Shown here piece by piece: positions 26,182-35,216 of a stretch of 64,000 nt of DNA. Source of the stretch: FEN-1219 sp963810755 (GTDB lineage Bacteria > Pseudomonadota > Gammaproteobacteria > Steroidobacterales > Rariloculaceae); the NCBI GenBank assembly GCA_963810755.1, contig CAWEOP010000009.1, positions 620,001-684,000 of the forward strand. Reading direction: 5' to 3'. The position numbers were made by a program, and so were the translations under genes. The notes under the pieces were generated by a model. The model had not been told where the DNA came from and did not search any database. It worked only from the letters and a program-made list of their open reading frames with translations. Position 1 is the first letter of the stretch. Every line of letters starts with the position of its first letter.

Positions 26182-27042
26182 ATGCCCGACCCGCGAAACG
26201 TTTCACCGCGCGATCCGCAGCGCCTTATCGCGAGGCGCGCGATCGTGCACACCGGCGCAGCGGTCGCGGCGAGCGCTCTGCTCGGAGCATGGCTCCGGCC
26301 ACTCGTCGCTCAGCCTGAGATACCCCCCAATCCCGACGCGGTCGACTTGCGCCGTCTCGTCGCGGCGAACCGAATCCTCGCGCACGAGAATGTCGTCGAT
26401 GCGTTCGGTCACGTGAGCATTCGCGACCCACGCAACGCCGAACGATACGTGCTCGCACGCTCGCGCAGCCCCGAGCTCGTCGAGCTCGACGATCTAATGG
26501 AGTTCGCTCTGGACGGCACGCCGCTCGACGCGCGCGGCCGAACGCCGTACGGCGAGCGGATGATCCACGGCGCGGTGTACGAAGCGCGCCCCGACGTGCA
26601 CGCCGTAGTGCACAACCACTCCTACGCCGTGCTGCCCTTTACGATCGGAGAACGGCCGCTGCAGCCGATGATTCATATGGCAGCGGTCGTCGGCGCACAC
26701 GTGCCCGTGTGGGACATTCGCGACGACTTTGGCGACACCGACATGCTCGTGCGCAAGATGGAGCAGGGCCGGAGCCTCGCGAAGACGCTCGGCGGGAACA
26801 CCTGTGTGCTGATGCGCGGCCACGGCGCGGTGATCGCGGCGCGCAATGTCAAAGAGGCAGTGATGATCGCGTTCTACTTGCAGGTGAACGCACAGGTGCA
26901 GCTGCAGGCACTCGGCCTCGGTACCCCTAAGCCGCTCAGCGACGCGGAGATCGAGCTGTCGTCGGCGACGCAGTTCTCGCCGCTCGCGCTCGATCGCGCG
27001 TGGGAGTACTTCTGCGTGCGGGCCGGCGTCGAGCCGGCTTAG
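26182..27042 (+). CDS. Exported class II aldolase/adducin-family protein
   Basis: 286 residues from the ATG at 26182, with CAGGAGG eight bases upstream. The N-terminus has RRAIVHTGAAVAASALLGA, a signal with paired arginines and a possible Tat substrate. The aldolase domain carries HVSIRD, VVHNHSYAVLPF and MRGHGAV, which supply the zinc histidines. Class II aldolases are normally cytoplasmic; an exported form suggests a periplasmic aldolase or decarboxylase-like reaction. Substrate unknown. No transport genes are adjacent. Confidence 0.8.
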   Translation: MPDPRNVSPRDPQRLIARRAIVHTGAAVAASALLGAWLRPLVAQPEIPPNPDAVDLRRLVAANRILAHENVVDAFGHVSIRDPRNAERYVLARSRSPELVELDDLMEFALDGTPLDARGRTPYGERMIHGAVYEARPDVHAVVHNHSYAVLPFTIGERPLQPMIHMAAVVGAHVPVWDIRDDFGDTDMLVRKMEQGRSLAKTLGGNTCVLMRGHGAVIAARNVKEAVMIAFYLQVNAQVQLQALGLGTPKPLSDAEIELSSATQFSPLALDRAWEYFCVRAGVEPA

Positions 27043-27162
27043 GCTCAGTTGCGGAACCGGCGGCGCAGAGGCGCCGCTCGGCCGCCGAGCAGCTCAGCGC
27101 GCGCGCGACTGCCCACGCCGACCTCCGCTAGTATTCCGTCCGACTCAATACAGGAGCCGCCA

Positions 27163-27957
27163 ATGCCCACCGCCCACGAGATCGATTACACGATTCGAGG
27201 CAGCGAGATGCAGTTCGTCGAGGTCGAGCTCGACCCCGGCGAGAGCGCGGTGTCCGAAGCCGGCAGCCTCATGTACAAGGATCCGTCGGTCGAGATGTCG
27301 ACGATATTCGGCGACGGCTCCGGACAGCAGAGCGGCGGCTTCATGGACCTCCTCGTCGGCGCCGGCAAGCGCGTGCTCTCTGGCGAGAGCTTGTTCACGA
27401 CGGTCTTCACGCATACGGGCAGCGGCAAAGCGCGCGTCGCATTCGCGGCGCCCTACCCCGGCACGATCCTCGCGCTCGACCTGTCGCAGTTCGGGGGCAA
27501 GCTGATTTGCCAAAAGGATTCGTTCCTCGCGGCAGCGAAAGGCGTGTCGATCGGCATCGCGTTCCAGAAGCGCATGCTCACGGGCCTCTTCGGCGGGGAA
27601 GGCTTCATCATGCAAAAGCTCGAAGGTGACGGGATCGTGTTCGTGCACGCGGGCGGCACGCTCATCGAACGCGAGCTCAAGACCGGCGAAGAACTGCACG
27701 TCGACACCGGCTGCCTAGTGGCGCTCGCGCAAACCGTCGACTACGACGTCGTGGCGGTCGGCGGCGTGAAATCGATGATCTTCGGCGGCGAAGGCGTGTT
27801 CTTCGCGCGGCTCCGGGGCCCAGGTCACGTGTGGCTCCAGAGCTTGCCGTTCTCGCGGCTCGCGGGCCGGATCATGGCGAATCTCTCGCCGATGGGCCGC
27901 CGTACGGATGAAGGGTCGCTGCTCGGTGCGTTCGGTAATATCCTGCAAGGCAAATAG
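27163..27957 (+). CDS. TIGR00266/AIM24-family protein
   Basis: 264 residues with CAGGAG before the ATG. Typical segments are MQFVEVELDPGESAVSEAGS, GGFMDLLVGAGKRVLSGE, GEGFIMQKLEGDG, HVDTGCLVALAQTVDYDV and GGEGVFFARLRGPG. The family forms a double beta-barrel fold, and the function is undefined. It is cytoplasmic and apparently monocistronic. Confidence 0.85.
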   Translation: MPTAHEIDYTIRGSEMQFVEVELDPGESAVSEAGSLMYKDPSVEMSTIFGDGSGQQSGGFMDLLVGAGKRVLSGESLFTTVFTHTGSGKARVAFAAPYPGTILALDLSQFGGKLICQKDSFLAAAKGVSIGIAFQKRMLTGLFGGEGFIMQKLEGDGIVFVHAGGTLIERELKTGEELHVDTGCLVALAQTVDYDVVAVGGVKSMIFGGEGVFFARLRGPGHVWLQSLPFSRLAGRIMANLSPMGRRTDEGSLLGAFGNILQGK

Positions 27958-28038
27958 CCAGCTAGCGCAGCCGTGGCGGCCGCCGATGACTGCGCGCGGT
28001 TGATCGAGGCGACTACACGCGCGTGCGCGGGAATGGCC

Positions 28039-28962
28039 TCAGACGTTCGGCGACAACGGCGGCGCCGGTTGCGGCACCGCGAGCCGGTACTCGCGCCACA
28101 AGATGATCGCGCCCGCCGCGATCACGAGCGGCGCGCCGATCCAGGTCGAGAGATGCGGGAGCTCGCCGAAGAAGTAGTAGCCATAGAACACGGCGAGCAG
28201 CAGGTTCGCGTAGTCGAGCGGCGCAACGGTCGACGCCTCGGCATACCGGTACGAATAAGTCATCAGTAGTTGGCCGAGCACGCCGAACAAGCCCGCGAGG
28301 CCGATGAACAACCACTGCTCGCCGGTGGGCACAGGCCAGCCCGCGAGCGCCGTGAACGCGGCGCAGATCATGTTCGTGACGGAGAAGTAGAACGTGATCG
28401 TGATCGCGTGCTCGCCCCCGCTCCCGCTCATGCTGCGTAGCGTCGTCACGGCCACAGCGGAGAACACCGCAGCACCGAGCGCGACCGCGACGCCGATGGA
28501 GCTGCCGAACGTGAGCTGCGGACCCACCATGATCAGGACGCCGACGAAACCGATACCGAGCGCGCTCCAGCGGTAACCGTGGATGCGCTCGCCCAAGAAG
28601 ACCATCGCGAGGATCGTGAGGAACAAGGGCGCCGTGAACGAGATCGCCGTGAAGTCTGCGAGCGGAATCAGCGTGAGCGCCGTGAACCAACAGAACATGC
28701 TCGCGGTGCCCGACAGCGAGCGCAGCGCATGCGAGCGCAGGTTCTTGGTTTTCAACACGTGCAGCCCTCCTTCGACTCGCCACGCGACGAATGTGAGGAC
28801 CGCGATCGAGATCAGGCCGCGCACGAAGATCGTCTCGCCGCTCGGGATCGCACTGCCGAGATGCTTCACGCATGCGCCCATGCTCGCCAAGAAGAGCACG
28901 GACGTGAGCTTGAAGAACACGCCGAGGACTGGCCGGTGGTATGGGGCGTGGGTCGCGGACAA
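28039..28962 (-). CDS. DMT/EamA-family drug-metabolite transporter
   Basis: 307 residues with ten predicted helices and two EamA repeats (first RSLSGTASMFCWFTALTLIPLAD, second around FGVLGQLLMTYSYRYA). The RhaT/EamA superfamily exports small metabolites or drugs. It converges with the TIGR00266 gene. Nothing identifies the substrate. Confidence 0.85.
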   Translation of the reverse strand: MSATHAPYHRPVLGVFFKLTSVLFLASMGACVKHLGSAIPSGETIFVRGLISIAVLTFVAWRVEGGLHVLKTKNLRSHALRSLSGTASMFCWFTALTLIPLADFTAISFTAPLFLTILAMVFLGERIHGYRWSALGIGFVGVLIMVGPQLTFGSSIGVAVALGAAVFSAVAVTTLRSMSGSGGEHAITITFYFSVTNMICAAFTALAGWPVPTGEQWLFIGLAGLFGVLGQLLMTYSYRYAEASTVAPLDYANLLLAVFYGYYFFGELPHLSTWIGAPLVIAAGAIILWREYRLAVPQPAPPLSPNV

Positions 28963-29162
28963 GACGGCGCTTCGCTGAGCAGGAGGGGCCGTCAGGATAC
29001 CGATTTCTTGTCGAATCCGCCGCGCGCGGCTAGCCTGGCCCCGATGCCGGTCGCCCAGCCCACCGTGACCACACGCCGATACTTGGCGGACGCGTTCGAT
29101 CCGAACGTACTAACCCCGTGGTAGCAACGAGAAGGGCCGTTCCCCCAAACCCGGAACGTCGC

Positions 29163-29456
29163 ATGGGTGAGCAGCGCGAGTCGTCGGGGAAATCGCCCGC
29201 CGAACTGCAGACGGAAACCATCGCCCGACTGTTCGAGCGCTTTCGGCGACCGTTGCTGCGCTACCTCACCGATCTTTTGTCGCGACGGGACGAGGCGGAA
29301 GAAGTGCTTCAGGAGACGTACGTGCGGCTGATGCAAGTCGAGAAGCTCGACGGCGGGCGCGTACGTGCGTTGATCTTCAAGGTCGCGACCAACCTTGCGT
29401 ACGACCGGTTCCGCCAACGCCGCACGTCGCGCTCTCATCGGCAGCGAATCCCGTGA
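29163..29456 (+). CDS. Truncated ECF sigma factor (region 2 only)
   Basis: 97 residues: LFERFRRPLLRYLTDLLSRRDEAEEVLQETYV and FKVATNLAYDRFRQRR are sigma-70 region 2. The frame then stops, without region 4 or the DNA-binding helix-turn-helix that ECF factors need at -35. Its last codons overlap the next open frame in a GTGA. Such a product could bind core polymerase but not recognise a full promoter. An internal deletion that also removed the start of the next gene is the simplest reading. Confidence 0.65.
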   Translation: MGEQRESSGKSPAELQTETIARLFERFRRPLLRYLTDLLSRRDEAEEVLQETYVRLMQVEKLDGGRVRALIFKVATNLAYDRFRQRRTSRSHRQRIP

Positions 29457-29956
29457 TCGTGCTGCCAGGGAAAGGCGCTGTCGACGCGAACTCGGTGGCC
29501 GTGCTCCCGTTCGAGGAGCAGCCGGGCGACGGAGCGCCGCGCACAAGTGTCGCCGCGGAGCTGCACCGCGATCTCGTCGCCGCGCTGCGCGCGGTCCCGG
29601 GACTCTACGCAATCGGCGCGCCCTCGGTATCGCCTTACGCAGGCTCGGAATTGCCGGCATCCGAGATCGGCGCGCAGCTAGGCGCACGCGCCGTGCTCAG
29701 CACGGACATCTCATTCGCGAACGACGACATTCTCGTGACCACCCGATTGGCCGACGCGGCGACCGACACGCTGCTTTGGCAAGCGCGTTACGAAGAGCCG
29801 CTCGGAGGGCTACGCGCGATTCAAGTGGAAATTCTGGACGGCATCGCGACCGCACTCGTCGATCCGGAGTTGCGTGCGCGCTCCGCGCGCGGCCTGGCGA
29901 CTGCGAAGACGCCGAATGTTCTCGCGACGACGGCTGCCGAAGCCGCGCTTCAATAG
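29453..29956 (+). CDS. TolB/FlgO-like domain fragment following the truncated sigma factor
   Basis: 167 residues from a GTG that overlaps the sigma stop. The core SVAVLPFEEQPGD, LHRDLVAALRAVPGLYAIG, AQLGARAVLSTDISF and DTLLWQARYEEPLG resembles the TolB N-terminal-like domain found after transmembrane segments in signalling proteins. The expected N-terminal DNA-binding or membrane part is absent, consistent with a deletion joining two genes. It may be a non-functional remnant. Confidence 0.5.
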   Translation: MIVLPGKGAVDANSVAVLPFEEQPGDGAPRTSVAAELHRDLVAALRAVPGLYAIGAPSVSPYAGSELPASEIGAQLGARAVLSTDISFANDDILVTTRLADAATDTLLWQARYEEPLGGLRAIQVEILDGIATALVDPELRARSARGLATAKTPNVLATTAAEAALQ

Positions 29957-30017
29957 GCCATGAAGTCGGAGTGAAAGCAGCGGATCCGCACCCAGTGTCG
30001 CGTGCGGAGCTGCGCGA

Positions 30018-30347
30018 CTAACGGCGCTTCTTGCTCGCCTTCTTCTTGCTGGCCTTCTTCGTAGACGTCTTCTTCTTCGAGACGACCTTAGCGGCCGGCG
30101 CCGCCGCAGGCTCGGCCGCGGCAGGGACCGCGCCTTCCGGCTCGAACTTGAACGACAGCTTCACCTTCGCGCGATAGGACTTGACCTTGCCGTCGTCGCC
30201 GACCGTGACGTCGAGTGCGCCGACTTCCGCCACGCGCAGGTCGCGCAACGATTTCGCCGCGGTCTGCACGGCGCTCTTCACCGCGTCCTCCCATGATCGC
30301 GTGCTCGTGCCGACGATCTCGGTGACTCTATAAACGCTGTTCGCCAT
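30018..30347 (-). CDS. Dodecin-family flavin-binding protein with a lysine-rich tail
   Basis: 109 residues from the ATG at 30347, with GAGGTGAGA upstream. Residues 1-65 are dodecin (YRVTEIVGTSTRSWEDAVK, with the stacking tryptophan, and DLRVAEVGALDVTVGDDG). The tail is Ala/Pro-rich, then SKKKTSTKKASKKKASKK. Dodecins form hollow dodecamers that store flavin. A basic tail on each subunit would decorate the particle. Compare the VOC protein at 25507. Confidence 0.8.
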   Translation of the reverse strand: MANSVYRVTEIVGTSTRSWEDAVKSAVQTAAKSLRDLRVAEVGALDVTVGDDGKVKSYRAKVKLSFKFEPEGAVPAAAEPAAAPAAKVVSKKKTSTKKASKKKASKKRR

Positions 30348-30444
30348 GGTCTCACCTCGTTCGTAGTGACGTTTCGACAAAGAACCGCGTGAAGAGTTGA
30401 TGCGCGCGGCGCGGGGTCAGAATATACGCGAGTCCGGGATGGAT

Positions 30445-30469
30445 AGGTTATTCTTGAGCAGGTTATTCT
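30445..30469. repeat. Direct repeat AGGTTATTCT, twice, 15 bases apart
   Basis: Two exact 10-base copies (30445-30454 and 30460-30469) lie 73 bases upstream of the NTF2-like lipoprotein gene. Spacing is about one and a half helical turns. They may be regulator sites or slippage. Confidence 0.3.
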
Positions 30470-30541
30470 GCGGCGCGTCGGATCCGACGTGCCGCAAGGT
30501 CGCGAAGACGATCGATCACGTTCTTGGGGGGACTTTCAGCA

Positions 30542-31093
30542 ATGACTCGCGCGTTCATTCTCGGCGTCGGTTTTCTCGCTGCCGCACTATGCGGCTGCTC
30601 GATGGAGATCGGCGGCACCGGTGACGACAAGTCGGCCGAGATAGCCGCACTGCGTGACTCGGTCGCCGCGCTCGAAGCACGCGAGGCGATTCGGGCGCTT
30701 TTCTCGGACTACGGACGCACCCTCGACAGCCGTGACTTCAAAGCGTTCGGCAAGCTCTGGGCCCGCGACGCGGACTTCGGCGGCGGCGGCAACTCGGGCG
30801 CCGCGCACGGCCCCGACGAGATTGCGGCCGCGCTCGAACGCGCGATCACGACGAACTTCCCCACGGGCGCCAACCTGCACGTGTTCTCGAACGAGAAGAT
30901 CGACGTCCACGGCGACACCGCCACGGCAACGAGCCGCGGCGCGTTCTACGCGGCGAACGCCGAAGGCCGTCCCGACGCGCTGATCTACGCGACCTATCGC
31001 GACGACCTCGTCGTCGAAGACGGCGTGTGGAAATTCAAACGGCGTGAGATCGTCGGCGACATCCCGGGGCCGACCAACGGCACGACCCGTTAG
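30542..31093 (+). CDS. NTF2-like/SnoaL-family lipoprotein
   Basis: 183 residues. The lipobox AALCGC ends a short signal. A coiled segment EIAALRDSVAALEAREAIR leads into an NTF2-like alpha+beta barrel (LFSDYGRTLDSRDF, RGAFYAANAEGRP, DGVWKFKRREI). Many members are polyketide cyclase-like or simple ligand binders; no catalytic set is clear. The next gene (PQQ dehydrogenase) starts 42 bases later on the same strand and may be cotranscribed. Confidence 0.75.
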   Translation: MTRAFILGVGFLAAALCGCSMEIGGTGDDKSAEIAALRDSVAALEAREAIRALFSDYGRTLDSRDFKAFGKLWARDADFGGGGNSGAAHGPDEIAAALERAITTNFPTGANLHVFSNEKIDVHGDTATATSRGAFYAANAEGRPDALIYATYRDDLVVEDGVWKFKRREIVGDIPGPTNGTTR

Positions 31094-31135
31094 CTCACCG
31101 TGCCGCCGCCGCGGCGCTTTCTCTCCGGAGGTTGC

Positions 31136-32989
31136 ATGCGCAGTGCTCTCGTCATCACCGTGATTGCTTCATTGCTGCTCGCTGCGAGCGCGATCGCCCA
31201 AGCGCCGGACGGCGAGGCGCTGTTCGCGCAGCATTGCGCGACCTGCCACGCGAATCCTGCGCCGGATACGGACATCCCGAACCGGGCTGCGATGGGCGCA
31301 CTCGGTGCGAACGCGATCGTGCTGTCGCTCACCGAAGGCAACATGCGTATCCAAGGGCAGCCGCTTTCGCCCGCGGAGCGCGTCGCGGTCGCGGAGCGAA
31401 TCGCCGGCCGGCCCGTCACCGTCGCGGCCAACGCGCCGGCGGGGGGGCTCTGCAGCGCGAGCTCGCCGCTCGGCTCGCTGACGGCGGGTCCGGTGTGGAA
31501 CGGCTGGGGGCCGGACACGCGCAACACGCGCTTTCAACGCGACAGCGGCGGCATCACGGCGGCGAATGTCGCCAACCTGAAGCTCAAGTGGGCGTTTGGC
31601 ATACCGAACGCCACGCAATCGCGCGCCCAGCCCGCGATCGTGGGCGGCAAGCTGTTCATGGCGAGCCAATCGGGAATGATCTACGCGCTCGATCCGAAGA
31701 CGGGCTGCACATTCTGGACGTTCAAGGCCGAGTCCGGCGTGCGCACGGCCATCTCGGTCGGACCCGTGAAGCCGTCCGGCTACGCGCTGTACTTCTCCGA
31801 CGCGCAAGCGCGCGCGTATGCGCTCGACGCGGATACCGGCAAACAGCTCTGGGCGACGAAGGTCGACGATCATCCGGCCGCGCGCGCGACCGGCGCGCCG
31901 ACGCTCTACGACGGCCGTTTGTACGTTCCCCTCTCCGGCGTCTCCGAGGAAACCGCGGCGTCGATGCCAGACTACGAGTGTTGCAAATTTCGCGGCAGCA
32001 TCACCGCGCTCGACGCGTCGACCGGCGCCGTCGTGTGGAAGACCTACACGGTCGACGTGCCGCAGCCGCGCGGCAAGAGCAGCACGGGCAAGCAGCTCTG
32101 GGGACCGGCCGGCTCGCCGATCTGGAGCGCTCCGACGATCGACGAAAAACGCCGATTGATTTACGCAACGACAGGCAACGCTTACGCGGACCCTGCCCCA
32201 CGCACGAGCGACGCGATCGTCGCGTTCGATCTCGCGACCGGCAAGATCCGCTGGGTGAACCAGATCCTGCCCGATGTATGGATCTTGGGATGCAGCGCGC
32301 CGCCGGCCGGCGCTCCCGCGAGCAGCGGACCCGCCGCCGACAATGCGCGGTTCGGCGACAATCCGAACTGCCCGGACGAAGTCGGTCCCGACTTCGACTT
32401 CTCCGCCTCACCCGTGCTCGTGACGAAGGCGGACGGCACGGACGTGCTCGTCGTAACGCAAAAGTCCGGCGTCGGTTACGCGTTGAATCCCGATCGGCGC
32501 GGCAAGAAGCTCTGGGAGTATCGCTGGGGCAAAGGCAGCCCGGTCGGCGGCGTCTGGGGCGCCACGAGCGACGGCGAGCGCGCGTACTTCGCCGTCGCCG
32601 ATCAGCTCACGCCCGCGCCCGGGGGGCTCCATGCCGTCGATCTCACGACGGGGCAGCGCGTTTGGTACGTGCCGCCGCAGACTCCCGTTTGCGCGACGGG
32701 TCCCGGCTGCAGCTCGGCCCAATCCGCTGCGCTCACTTCGATTCCAGGTGTCGTGTTCTCGGGCTCCGCGGACGGAGCAATGCGCGCGTACGCGAGCGAC
32801 AACGGCACGATCGTCTGGACGTTCGACACGAACCGCGACTTCGACACGGTGAACGGAGTGAAAGCCGACGGTGGATCGATGGACGGGCCCGGGCCCGTGG
32901 TCGCCGGTGGGATGCTCTATGTCACCGCGGGCAACGCGGGGTTCGTCGGCACGCCGGGCAACGTGCTGCTCGCGTTCGGGCTCGACTGA
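31136..32989 (+). CDS. Cytochrome-PQQ alcohol dehydrogenase (polyvinyl-alcohol dehydrogenase type)
   Basis: 617 residues from the ATG at 31136, with CCGGAGG just upstream. A signal peptide ends at AIAQ. A cytochrome c domain with CATCH (about residue 38) comes first, then an eight-bladed PQQ beta-propeller (repeated LYALD/YATTG blades, a CC pair in YECCKF, SPVGGVWGATSDG). Haem first and propeller second is the PVA dehydrogenase layout. The enzyme oxidises an alcohol in the periplasm and passes electrons to its own haem. True substrate unknown. Confidence 0.85.
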   Translation: MRSALVITVIASLLLAASAIAQAPDGEALFAQHCATCHANPAPDTDIPNRAAMGALGANAIVLSLTEGNMRIQGQPLSPAERVAVAERIAGRPVTVAANAPAGGLCSASSPLGSLTAGPVWNGWGPDTRNTRFQRDSGGITAANVANLKLKWAFGIPNATQSRAQPAIVGGKLFMASQSGMIYALDPKTGCTFWTFKAESGVRTAISVGPVKPSGYALYFSDAQARAYALDADTGKQLWATKVDDHPAARATGAPTLYDGRLYVPLSGVSEETAASMPDYECCKFRGSITALDASTGAVVWKTYTVDVPQPRGKSSTGKQLWGPAGSPIWSAPTIDEKRRLIYATTGNAYADPAPRTSDAIVAFDLATGKIRWVNQILPDVWILGCSAPPAGAPASSGPAADNARFGDNPNCPDEVGPDFDFSASPVLVTKADGTDVLVVTQKSGVGYALNPDRRGKKLWEYRWGKGSPVGGVWGATSDGERAYFAVADQLTPAPGGLHAVDLTTGQRVWYVPPQTPVCATGPGCSSAQSAALTSIPGVVFSGSADGAMRAYASDNGTIVWTFDTNRDFDTVNGVKADGGSMDGPGPVVAGGMLYVTAGNAGFVGTPGNVLLAFGLD

Positions 32990-33100
32990 ACGCGACCGCC
33001 GGCAAGGCGCTGTCGCCGTAGCGTCTCGTGGCGCTATCGTTCGGCTGACGATGGCCGACGCCGCCGCGACGACAGCGCCGCGGCGACGGCGGCCGGGAGA

Positions 33101-33502
33101 TCAGTCGATCGCGATGCGTTTCGCGACCGGCTCCGGGGTCTTCGACAGGCGCACGGTCAGCACGCCGTCGATCACGCCGGCCGAGATCGCCTCGCTGTCG
33201 ATCTTCGTCGAGAGCGTGAACGTGCGGACGAAATTGCCCACGTTGTACTCGGAGTAGATCGGCTCGAGACCATCGTAGCGTTTCGGGTCGACGTTGCCGG
33301 TGACCGTGAGCACGCCCTTGTCGAGCCGAATGTCGATGTCGGACTTACCGACGCCTGGCACTTCCATCGCGACGATCACGGTTTCTTTCGTTTCGTAGAT
33401 ATCCGTGTACGGGCTGTAGAACTTACCGGCCTCGGTGCGCTCCTGGGCCTGCGAAAGCTCGCGTTTTTCCTGCAGAGCGACTTCTCGTTGAGCAACAGCC
33501 AT
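33101..33502 (-). CDS. Hsp20/alpha-crystallin small heat-shock protein
   Basis: 133 residues. Alpha-crystallin domain FYSPYTDIYETKETVIVAM through LTVRLSK, with the usual GVLTV strand. GAAGGAGG precedes the ATG. It lies 42 bases after the second Hsp20 gene and is cotranscribed with it. The C-terminal IxI-like motif is seen as IAI. ATP-independent holdase. Confidence 0.9.
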   Translation of the reverse strand: MAVAQREVALQEKRELSQAQERTEAGKFYSPYTDIYETKETVIVAMEVPGVGKSDIDIRLDKGVLTVTGNVDPKRYDGLEPIYSEYNVGNFVRTFTLSTKIDSEAISAGVIDGVLTVRLSKTPEPVAKRIAID

Positions 33503-33544
33503 GGTTGGCCTCCTTCGGATGTTGGATTGCCGCAGTGGCGGCGA

Positions 33545-33970
33545 CTAGTTGATCGTGACCGAGCGCGGTTTCTCGCTCTCCGCACGCGGCAAGCGCAGCG
33601 TGAGCACGCCGTCGCGATAATCGGCCGTCACTTTCGCGACGTCGATCTGCGCCGGCAGCGTCAGCGTGCGGTCGAACTCGCCGCCTACGCGCTCGCGCCG
33701 ATGGACGCTGGCATCGTCCGCGTATTCCAAGGTCTTCTTGCCGTGCACGCGTACGGTGTCGCCTTTCACTTGGATGTCGAGGTCTTCCTTCTTGACGCCC
33801 GGAAGCTCCGCGACGAGAACGAAATCGCCGTTCTGTTCGAATACGTTGACGGGGGGATAAGCGCCGCGGCCGCCGGTGAGCGAGCCGAACCAATCGCTGC
33901 GGGTCGCGTTGTCCATCGCACGCTGCACCGCCAAGAGCGCAGCGAACGGATCTCTCATTCTAAGAACCAT
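33545..33970 (-). CDS. Hsp20/alpha-crystallin small heat-shock protein
   Basis: 141 residues with a very strong GAGGAGG site. Typical features are NVFEQNGDFVLVAELPGVKKED, GGEFDRTLTLP, DYRDGVLTLRLP and terminal SVTIN. It is first in a two-gene unit. The two proteins differ enough to co-assemble as a class A/class B pair. No ROSE-type thermometer was identified in the leader. Confidence 0.9.
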   Translation of the reverse strand: MVLRMRDPFAALLAVQRAMDNATRSDWFGSLTGGRGAYPPVNVFEQNGDFVLVAELPGVKKEDLDIQVKGDTVRVHGKKTLEYADDASVHRRERVGGEFDRTLTLPAQIDVAKVTADYRDGVLTLRLPRAESEKPRSVTIN

Positions 33971-34081
33971 GGTGGCCTCCTCGTTGGGGCGAAAAAAAAC
34001 TGCGTGGCCCGTGTTGTGGGGCCGCGGGGTGGGCTTTCAAGTAGCGGAAGGACCCGACGAGCGCGGGCTTCCGTGAACGGG

Positions 34082-35161
34082 TCAACTCGGCAGCCGGCCG
34101 ACATAGACGCTCTGCGGGCGGATCAACCGGCCGACCGCGCGCTGCTCGAGACAATGTGCGGTCCAGCCTGCGACGCGCCCCAGCGCGAACGTCGGCGTGA
34201 AGAACGCCGTCTCGATCCCGAGCCCGCATAGCAGCAACGCGGTGTAGAACTCGACATTGGTTTGCAAGCGGCGGCCGGGCTTGCACTCCTCGAGCAGACG
34301 CAATGCCGTCGTCTCGACGGCGCGTGCGAGCTCGTAGAGGCGCGCGTCGCCCGCGCGCGCGAACATCCGCGCCGCTGCCGCGCTGAGGACGTCCGCCCGC
34401 GGATCCCGAACCTTGTAGATGCGATGCCCGAAGCCCATCAGACGCTCGCCGCGCTCGAGCTTGCGGCGCAGCACGAGCTCGGCGCGCGACGCCTCGCCGA
34501 TCTCGAACACCGTGTCGAGCGCCGGGCCGGGCGCGCCGCCGTGCAGCGGTCCCTTGAGCGCGCCGACCGCGCCCGTGACGGCCGAGACGAAATCCGACCC
34601 CGTCGAGACGATGACTCGTGCCGCGAACGTCGACGCGTTGAGCCCGTGATCGGCGACGGTGGCGAGATAGATGTCGAGCGCGCGCACGAGCTCCGGATGA
34701 GGTTCGGTACCGCTCAGCATGTAGAGGTAGTTCGCCGCCAAGCTCAGGCCCGCGCGCGGCTCGATCGGCTCGCTGCCTCGAACCAGCCGTGAATACGCCG
34801 CTACGATCGTGGGGAACGAGCCCACGAGCAAGGTCGCGGCCTCCGCGTCCGTGCCCGCCGACAGAGTCCCTGCGGCCATCCTCAGTGCATCCATCGGCTC
34901 GACGCGGCGATCGGCGGCGTCACGCAGCAGCGCGTCCGTCGCCGGCGGGAGCGGTGCGACCTTTACAGCCTGGGCAGCGAGTCCCGCGGCGCCCCAAAGC
35001 AACGCGACGACGCCTTCGAAGTCGTGCCGCGTGAGCTGCTCGAGCCTGTGCCCGGCGATCAGGAGCTCGCCACGCTCGCCGTCGACCATGCTGAGACGCG
35101 TCTCCGCGGCGACGACGCCTTCGAGCCCGTTGTTCACTCGCATCTCGTGTTGCGCGTTCAT
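34082..35161 (-). CDS. Citrate synthase-family protein
   Basis: 359 residues, shorter than the TCA-cycle enzyme (about 430). Catalytic segments are HGLNAST, GPLHGGAPGPALD (catalytic His), MGFGHRIYK (second His) and TNVEFYTALLL (Asp replaced by Glu at the usual Asp-Phe-Tyr position). The Glu-for-Asp change would alter the catalytic base. The gene is divergent from a helix-turn-helix citrate synthase with 55 bases between the starts. It may be a citrate or methylcitrate synthase or a regulatory paralogue. Confidence 0.8.
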   Translation of the reverse strand: MNAQHEMRVNNGLEGVVAAETRLSMVDGERGELLIAGHRLEQLTRHDFEGVVALLWGAAGLAAQAVKVAPLPPATDALLRDAADRRVEPMDALRMAAGTLSAGTDAEAATLLVGSFPTIVAAYSRLVRGSEPIEPRAGLSLAANYLYMLSGTEPHPELVRALDIYLATVADHGLNASTFAARVIVSTGSDFVSAVTGAVGALKGPLHGGAPGPALDTVFEIGEASRAELVLRRKLERGERLMGFGHRIYKVRDPRADVLSAAAARMFARAGDARLYELARAVETTALRLLEECKPGRRLQTNVEFYTALLLCGLGIETAFFTPTFALGRVAGWTAHCLEQRAVGRLIRPQSVYVGRLPS

Positions 35162-35193
35162 AGCTGCCAACGTATGTTGCGATCATGAAATCG

Positions 35194-35203
35194 TCAATAT
35201 TGA
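35194..35203. promoter_or_regulatory. Palindrome TCAATATTGA between the divergent citrate synthase genes
   Basis: A perfect 10-base palindrome sits in the 55-base divergent gap, AT-rich against the GC-rich surroundings. A TTGA...TCAA dyad overlaps it. It is a candidate operator for the helix-turn-helix domain of the gene at 35217. Confidence 0.45.
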
Positions 35204-35216
35204 TTGCACAGTCAAC

